Position numbers and translations under genes: made by a program. Below the pieces are notes generated by a model. The model saw only the letters and a list, made by a program, of their open reading frames with translations, did no database searches and was not told where the DNA came from. Positions 59,424 through 64,000 of a stretch of 64,000 bases of DNA are shown piece by piece. The stretch's first letter is position 1; every line of letters begins with the position of its first letter. The stretch comes from Streptomyces sp. CBMA152 (GTDB lineage Bacteria > Actinomycetota > Actinomycetes > Streptomycetales > Streptomycetaceae), in NCBI RefSeq assembly GCF_014596475.1, contig NZ_MECJ01000023.1:1-64000 (forward strand), written 5' to 3'.

Positions 59424-60795
59424 CCGGGGGCGCCCGCGCTCGGGCGGCCGCTCGACGCCTCCGCCTCCGGTGGACGAGCCGCTGCCCACGGGGACGCGGA
59501 GTACGTCGCGGGTCGCGCCGCCGGTCTCCGAACCCGCGGCCGCGTCCGGGTCGGCCGGCGAGAGCTTCGAGCCGAGTGCCGGGGGATTCGATCCGGTGCC
59601 CGCCGCGACGGCCGAGGACTTCGAACCGGCCGGGCCCGCCGAGCCGTCGACGTCGTCGTCCGGGGCGGGCGGGGGCGACTTCGACCGTCCGCCGGGCCGC
59701 CGGGCCCAGCAGGGCCGGGCCGACCGGCGCAGGCTCGCCCGCAAGGTGAAGCGGCGCCGACGCAGGTCCGCAGTACGGGAGATACCCCTGCTCGTCGGGG
59801 TGGCGCTGCTGATCGCCCTCGTGCTGAAGACGTTCCTCGTGCAGGCCTTCGTGATCCCGTCCGGCTCGATGCAGGACACCATCACCATCGGCGACCGGGT
59901 GCTCGTCGACAAGCTCACGCCCTGGTTCGGCTCGAAGCCGCAGCGCGGGGACGTGGTGGTCTTCAAGGACCCCGGCGGCTGGCTGAAGGACGAGAAGAAG
60001 ACCACCGGCGGCAGCGACCCGGTGGTCGTCAAACAGGTCAAGCAGGCCCTGACCTTCATCGGACTGCTGCCCTCCGACAACGAACAGGACCTCATCAAAC
60101 GGGTCATCGCCGTCGGCGGGGACACGGTCAGGTGCTGCGACGCGAACGGCAAGGTCACCGTCAACGGCGTACCGCTCGACGAGCCGTATGTGCAGGCGGG
60201 CAACCCGCCGTCGAAGATCCCGTTCGAGGTGAAGGTGCCGCCGGGCAGGCTCTTCGTGATGGGCGACCACCGCTCGAATTCGGCCGATTCCCGCTTCCAC
60301 CTCAACGAGGCGTACCACGGGACGGTCTCCGAGGACGGGGTCATCGGACGGGCCGTCGTCATCGCCTGGCCGTTCGACCGCTGGCGGCGTCTGGAAGAAC
60401 CCGGGACATTCGGCTCGGTGCCGGACGCGCCCGGCAGGTCGGACACCGCGCGAGGTGCGTCGCATAGGGTGTCCTCCCGGGATCCGGCTGCGGATTCCGA
60501 CAAAACGCATGAACTGATGTCAATCGATTCGATGTCGAACGAACCGATATCGAACGAAGCGATCCGGCCCCCGAGCCCTGCGGAACTCCCGCTCGTTATG
60601 GGAGTGGTGGGCCTGCGTCTGGCATGGCGCGGGCGGTGGCACGGAGTGAGGAGTGGATGTGGGGGATTTGGCGGTCGGCGCACGATCCGGACACGACGAG
60701 CCCGAGGAGCGGCCGGAACGGCCCGCCGATTCTCCCGCACAGGCTCAGGCCGACAGCGGCGGTGGAGGCATCGAGGGCACCGGCCCCGGCGATGA
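59416..60795 (+). CDS. sipX: Type I signal peptidase SipX, with extended C-terminus overlapping sipY
   Basis: 459 residues from ATG 59416. A long Pro/Ser/Ala/Glu-rich cytoplasmic N-terminus (about 1-115) is followed by a basic stretch, a membrane segment (about 123-140), catalytic S151 (PSGSMQDT) and K228 (IKRVIAVGGD) and box E GDHRSNSADSR. After the catalytic core is a tail with repeats MSIDSMSNEPISNEA and then an Arg/Gly-rich end (GGRRTIRTRRARGAAG) that runs 137 bases into sipY in another frame. Either the long tail is real or translation ends differently; the core is secure. Confidence 0.9.
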   Translation: MGNRGRPRSGGRSTPPPPVDEPLPTGTRSTSRVAPPVSEPAAASGSAGESFEPSAGGFDPVPAATAEDFEPAGPAEPSTSSSGAGGGDFDRPPGRRAQQGRADRRRLARKVKRRRRRSAVREIPLLVGVALLIALVLKTFLVQAFVIPSGSMQDTITIGDRVLVDKLTPWFGSKPQRGDVVVFKDPGGWLKDEKKTTGGSDPVVVKQVKQALTFIGLLPSDNEQDLIKRVIAVGGDTVRCCDANGKVTVNGVPLDEPYVQAGNPPSKIPFEVKVPPGRLFVMGDHRSNSADSRFHLNEAYHGTVSEDGVIGRAVVIAWPFDRWRRLEEPGTFGSVPDAPGRSDTARGASHRVSSRDPAADSDKTHELMSIDSMSNEPISNEAIRPPSPAELPLVMGVVGLRLAWRGRWHGVRSGCGGFGGRRTIRTRRARGAAGTARRFSRTGSGRQRRWRHRGHRPRR

Positions 60796-61612
60796 CGGGA
60801 AGCCGGACGGCGAAGGGCGCAGCCCCAAGAAGCCGCGTTCCTTCTGGAAGGAACTGCCCCTGCTCATCGGCATCGCGCTGATCCTCGCGCTGCTGATCAA
60901 GACGTTCTTCGTGCAGGCGTTCTCGATCCCCTCCGACTCGATGCAGGACACCCTGCAGCGCGGCGACCGGGTGCTCGTGGACAAGCTGACGCCGTGGTTC
61001 GGCGCCACGCCCAAGCGCGGCGAGGTCGTCGTCTTCCACGACCCGGGCGGCTGGCTGGAGGACCAGAAACCGGCCGAGCCCAACGTGGTGCAGAAGTTCC
61101 TCAGCTTCATCGGGCTGATGCCGTCCGCCGAGGAGAAGGACCTGATCAAGCGGGTCATCGCGACCGGCGGCGACACGGTGGAGTGCAAGAAGGGCGGCCC
61201 GGTCAAGGTCAACGGCCACGCCCTGAACGAGCCGTACATCTTCCCCGGCGACAGCGCCTGCGACGACATGCCGTTCGGCCCGATCAAGGTCCCCAAGGGC
61301 CGGATCTGGGTGATGGGCGACCACCGGCAGAACTCGCTGGACTCCCGCTACCACCAGGAGCTGCCCGGCGGCGGCACCGTCTCCGACGGCGAAGTCGTGG
61401 GCCGCGCCTTCACCATCGCCTGGCCGCTCAACCGCATCGACTGGCTGGGCATCCCGGGCACCTTCGACCAGAAGGGCCTCAGCGGCATGGCGTCGAGCGC
61501 GCCGGTCGCGGCCGGGCTGGCCGGTGCCGTGCCGATCGTGCTGTGGCGCCGCCGCAGGCTCACCCGGCAGAGTGACGCGATCGACCGCACCGAGCTGAGC
61601 CGCGAGGGCTGA
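60659..61612 (+). CDS. sipY: Type I signal peptidase SipY
   Basis: 317 residues from GTG 60659, preceded by GAGGAG at five bases; a GTG two codons earlier lacks spacing. Acidic Pro/Gly-rich cytoplasmic N-terminus, membrane segment (about 66-84), catalytic S94 (PSDSMQDT) and K164 (IKRVIATGGD), box E GDHRQNSLDSR, and a C-terminal hydrophobic segment (VAAGLAGAVPIVLW) then RRRRL, so two membrane passes. The start is embedded in the sipX tail. Confidence 0.94.
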   Translation: MGDLAVGARSGHDEPEERPERPADSPAQAQADSGGGGIEGTGPGDDGKPDGEGRSPKKPRSFWKELPLLIGIALILALLIKTFFVQAFSIPSDSMQDTLQRGDRVLVDKLTPWFGATPKRGEVVVFHDPGGWLEDQKPAEPNVVQKFLSFIGLMPSAEEKDLIKRVIATGGDTVECKKGGPVKVNGHALNEPYIFPGDSACDDMPFGPIKVPKGRIWVMGDHRQNSLDSRYHQELPGGGTVSDGEVVGRAFTIAWPLNRIDWLGIPGTFDQKGLSGMASSAPVAAGLAGAVPIVLWRRRRLTRQSDAIDRTELSREG

Positions 61613-61705
61613 CCCGGCGGGATACCGCCGGGTAGGGTGCCGTCCCAGATCGTCGATCTCCGGACCCGCGCGCACAGCGCGGGCGGCCGGGGGAGGAGCA
61701 CTGGG

Positions 61706-62455
61706 ATGAGCGGAACAGGACGTACGGGCGACGGCCGCGGCCGCGGTCTCGGCAATCTGCTGTCGGGGCTGGCCGTGGCCGTCGGCTGTGTGCTCTTCCT
61801 CGGCGGCTTCGCCTGGGGAGCCGTGGAGTACAAGCCGTACACGGTGCCCACCCAGTCCATGAACCCGACGGTCAAGGCGGGCGACCGCGTCCTCGCGCAG
61901 CGCATCGACGGCGCCGACGTGAAGCGCGGCGACGTGGTGATCTTCAAGGACAAGGTCTGGGGCAACGTCCCCATGGTCAAGCGCGTCGTCGGCATAGGCG
62001 GCGACACCGTCAAGTGCTGCGATGAGGGCGGCAAACTCACTGTCAACGGCAAACCGATCGACGAACCGTATCTGCACGGCACGGCCCCCTCCACGACCAA
62101 GTTCAGCGCCACCGTCCCCAAGGACCAGCTCTTCCTCCTCGGCGACGAACGCGATGTCTCGCTGGACTCCCGGGTCCACCTGGAGGACGCGGCCAGCGGG
62201 TCCGTACCGCGCTCCGCCGTCAGCGCGCGCGTGGACGCCATCGCCTGGCCACTGGACGGCATGCTGAAGCGCCCGACGGGCTTCAAGGCCCTGCCGGGCG
62301 GCATCTCACAGCCCGGGCCGCTGATGCTCGTGGTGGTCGCCATCGTCGTCGGGACGGTCCTCATCGTCCTGGGAGCGGCGTACGGGCCGGTGGCCCGCCG
62401 CCTCGGCAGGCGCGGGGCCGGGAGCCGGCGGGAGGTGCCGGTCGGTGGGGCGTGA
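61706..62455 (+). CDS. sipZ: Type I signal peptidase SipZ
   Basis: 249 residues from ATG 61706 (GGGAGGAG before it). Membrane segment about 18-38, catalytic S51 (PTQSMNPT) and K92 (VKRVVGIGGD), box E GDERDVSLDSR, in which Glu replaces the His seen in the other three. C-terminal membrane anchor LMLVVVAIVVGTVLIVLG. It overlaps the Nudix gene by 11 bases. Confidence 0.94.
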   Translation: MSGTGRTGDGRGRGLGNLLSGLAVAVGCVLFLGGFAWGAVEYKPYTVPTQSMNPTVKAGDRVLAQRIDGADVKRGDVVIFKDKVWGNVPMVKRVVGIGGDTVKCCDEGGKLTVNGKPIDEPYLHGTAPSTTKFSATVPKDQLFLLGDERDVSLDSRVHLEDAASGSVPRSAVSARVDAIAWPLDGMLKRPTGFKALPGGISQPGPLMLVVVAIVVGTVLIVLGAAYGPVARRLGRRGAGSRREVPVGGA

Positions 62456-63041
62456 GACGGGTCCGCCCGGCGGGCCGGGTCCGGCGGATTCGCGGGGCGT
62501 GGCGGACGGGTCCGGTTCGGCGGGTGAGCGGGGCCCGGCCTCGGCCGGAGAGCTGCCCGGCGAGCCCCGCAAGGTCGCCCGGGTCGTATTGCTCGATCCG
62601 CAGGACCGCATTCTGCTGATGCACGGTTACGAACCGGACGATCCCTCCGACACCTGGTGGTTCACCCCGGGCGGCGGCCTGGAGGGCGACGAGACCCGGG
62701 CCGAGGCGGCCCTGCGCGAACTGGCCGAGGAGACCGGGATCACGGACGTGGAGCTCGGGCCGGTGCTGTGGCGGCGGATGTGCTCGTTCCCGTTCGACGG
62801 CCGCCGCTGGGACCAGGACGAGTGGTACTACCTGGCCCGTACGACGCAGACCGAGGCCGCGCCGACAGGCCTCACCGAGCTGGAACAACGCAGTACCGCG
62901 GGGCTGAGGTGGTGGACCTCCGCCGAACTGTCGGCGGCCCATGAGACGGTGTACCCGACCAGACTCGCCGAGCTGCTGCGCACGCTGCTCGACGAGGGTC
63001 CTCCGCGTACGCCGGTGGTCCTGGCTCCGGAAATCGTCTAG
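62445..63041 (+). CDS. Nudix hydrolase
   Basis: 198 residues from GTG 62445. The Nudix box is complete (GGGLEGDETRAEAALRELAE then ETGI), so pyrophosphohydrolase activity is expected. A 45-residue Gly/Pro/Ser N-terminus precedes the domain. The substrate is unknown; the domain resembles general NUDIX proteins rather than MutT. Coupled to sipZ by an 11-base overlap. Confidence 0.92.
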   Translation: MGRETGPPGGPGPADSRGVADGSGSAGERGPASAGELPGEPRKVARVVLLDPQDRILLMHGYEPDDPSDTWWFTPGGGLEGDETRAEAALRELAEETGITDVELGPVLWRRMCSFPFDGRRWDQDEWYYLARTTQTEAAPTGLTELEQRSTAGLRWWTSAELSAAHETVYPTRLAELLRTLLDEGPPRTPVVLAPEIV

Positions 63042-63096
63042 GTATCCGGGGGGCTGACGCACAATAGGGGGACGCACGGCTGAAGGGGAACATGCC

Positions 63097-63405
63097 ATGA
63101 GCGCCGAGGACCTCGAAAAGTACGAGACCGAGATGGAGCTGAAGCTCTACCGGGAGTACCGCGACGTCGTCGGTCTGTTCAAATACGTGATCGAGACCGA
63201 GCGGCGTTTCTACCTCACCAACGACTACGAGATGCAGGTGCACTCGGTCCAGGGCGAGGTGTTCTTCGAGGTGTCGATGGCCGATGCCTGGGTCTGGGAC
63301 ATGTACAGGCCGGCCCGGTTCGTCAAGCAGGTGCGGGTCCTCACGTTCAAGGACGTGAACATCGAGGAGCTCAACAAGAGCGACCTCGAACTTCCGGGCG
63401 GCTGA
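63097..63405 (+). CDS. DUF2469 family protein
   Basis: 102 residues, highly conserved actinobacterial DUF2469 (MSAEDLEKYETEMELKLYRE). Acidic and aromatic-rich, with no catalytic motif or membrane segment. Conserved position between the sip cluster and yraN. Function unknown. Confidence 0.92.
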   Translation: MSAEDLEKYETEMELKLYREYRDVVGLFKYVIETERRFYLTNDYEMQVHSVQGEVFFEVSMADAWVWDMYRPARFVKQVRVLTFKDVNIEELNKSDLELPGG

Positions 63406-63428
63406 TCACACTCGTTCGGGTGGCGGGG

Positions 63429-63455
63429 TTTTCCACAACGCCCGGGTTATCCACC
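63429..63455 (+). promoter_or_regulatory. Two DnaA-box-like nonamers before yraN
   Basis: TTTTCCACA (63429-63437) and TTATCCACC (63447-63455), both on the plus strand and 18 bases apart, each one mismatch from TTATCCACA. They lie in the 105-base gap before yraN-comM. Confidence 0.4.
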
Positions 63456-63510
63456 AAGATCCACTCGATCGCGGCGGGTGCGTGACAGTCGGTACCGGAG
63501 GTGGTGCCGA

Positions 63511-63873
63511 ATGAACGCACGAGGAGCACTCGGACAGTACGGCGAAGACCTGGCGGCCAGGCTGCTGGCCGACGCCGGAATGACCGTGGTCGCCCGCAAC
63601 TGGCGGTGCGGCAGGACCGGAGAGATCGACATCGTCGCCCGCGACGGTGACGTGCTGGTGGTCTGCGAGGTCAAGACCCGCAGAGCCGGCGCGTTCGAAC
63701 ACCCCATGGCGGCCGTCACCCCGGCCAAGGCCGAGCGGCTCAGACACCTGGCCGAGCGATGGCTCGCCGACCACGGCGGACCGCCACCGGGCGGCGTCCG
63801 CATCGACCTGGTCGGAGTCGTCCTGCCCGACCGGGGCGCACCGCAGGCCGAGCACGCGCGGGGGGTGGCCTGA
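63511..63873 (+). CDS. YraN/UPF0102 family nuclease-like protein
   Basis: 120 residues from ATG 63511 (GGAGG before it). Endonuclease-fold signatures GQYGEDLAARLL, CGRTGEIDIVARDGD and VCEVKTRR carry the E, D and ExK catalytic-type residues of Holliday-junction-resolvase-like nucleases. The activity of YraN proteins is not established. It ends directly against the ComM-like start codon, so the pair is coupled. Confidence 0.92.
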   Translation: MNARGALGQYGEDLAARLLADAGMTVVARNWRCGRTGEIDIVARDGDVLVVCEVKTRRAGAFEHPMAAVTPAKAERLRHLAERWLADHGGPPPGGVRIDLVGVVLPDRGAPQAEHARGVA

Positions 63874-64000
63874 ATGGGATTCGCCCGCACCTGCTCCGTC
63901 GCGCTCGTCGGAGTCGAAGGCGTCGTCGTCGAAGTCCAGGCCGACCTCGAACCGGGCGTCGCCGCCTTCACCCTCGTCGGCCTGCCCGACAAAAGCCTCA
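63874..64000 (+). CDS. ComM/YifB family Mg-chelatase-like ATPase (partial, 5' end only)
   Basis: 42 codons before the right edge: MGFARTCSVALVGVEGVVVE, then LEPGVAAFTLVGLPD. This is the N-terminal domain (ribosomal S5-like fold) of ComM/YifB, an AAA+ helicase of DNA branch migration in transformation. The ATG abuts the YraN stop. The ATPase domain lies beyond the window. Confidence 0.88.
   Translation, partial: MGFARTCSVALVGVEGVVVEVQADLEPGVAAFTLVGLPDKSL

Noticed and set aside
1..64000. A hidden defence or biosynthetic system across the window
   Set aside because: Every substantial gene falls into a core or well-known family, and order follows the conserved Streptomyces chromosome. No cluster of uncharacterised genes was found, so the novelty claims are limited to single sites and genes.

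Overview
The window is a high-GC actinobacterial chromosome segment, almost certainly Streptomyces. The evidence is the strong G/C third-position bias, many GTG starts, and a gene order that matches the Streptomyces core chromosome: a conservon-type kinase, gltX, a Gln/Glu tRNA array, ndgR-leuCD, hupS, cofC, gpsA-ddlA, thiLD, rpmB, recG, rsmD-coaD, rnc-mutM, smc, glcP, ftsY, nsdA, amtB-glnK-glnD, ffh, rpsP-khpA-rimM-trmD-rplS, the sip signal-peptidase cluster and yraN-comM. I noticed no in-frame TTA (bldA) codon by eye. I saw no insertion sequence, prophage, CRISPR array, rRNA operon or toxin-antitoxin pair.

Layout. 1-7 kb: the 5' part of a nitrate-sensor-like histidine kinase (minus strand), a small protein with a duplicated motif, an FAH-family enzyme overlapping gltX, a HAD hydrolase and five tRNAs (two Gln, three Glu). 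7-12.7 kb: a divergent MerR/DUF4188 pair with an elaborate palindromic operator, divergent ndgR and leuCD, a 75-residue conserved protein and the nucleoid protein HupS. 12.7-20 kb: cofC and a small partner (minus), plsC-gpsA-ddlA (plus), a DUF3515 lipoprotein with a stand-alone Lrp effector domain (minus), thiL-thiD (plus) and rpmB (minus). 20-31 kb: a DhaL-domain protein, recG, rsmD-coaD, a DivIVA/SepIVA-like coiled-coil protein, DUF177-rpmF-rnc, mutM, an HxlR regulator, a CAP-domain protein and acylphosphatase. 31-41 kb: a 72-residue coiled-coil protein, smc, the sugar permease glcP with a dense operator array, a luciferase-like oxidoreductase, an NCS1 permease and ftsY. 41-52 kb: a prim-pol domain protein, nsdA, the nitrogen operon amtB-glnK-glnD with a GlnR-like box, ffh and an FtsH-type protease. 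52-64 kb: a methyltransferase, an archaeal-type prolyl-tRNA synthetase, an HEXXH/zinc-ribbon protein, the rpsP to rplS ribosome-maturation cluster, four consecutive type I signal peptidases, a Nudix hydrolase, DUF2469, YraN and the start of a ComM-type Mg-chelatase-like ATPase.

Functional themes. Most genes serve translation and protein export: tRNAs, GluRS, L28, L32, S16, L19, RimM, TrmD, RsmD, RNase III, Ffh, FtsY, FtsH and SipWXYZ. Others serve chromosome organisation and repair (HupS, SMC, RecG, MutM), cell envelope (DdlA, GpsA, PlsC-like) and nitrogen and leucine metabolism. I did not find a clear new multi-gene system. The most unusual material is cis-regulatory: the CTTGAAG array before glcP, the folded leader of rpmB, the repeat triplet before rimM, and the operators of the MerR, NdgR and HxlR regulators. 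The archaeal-type ProRS and the small duplicated-motif protein are the least expected coding elements.
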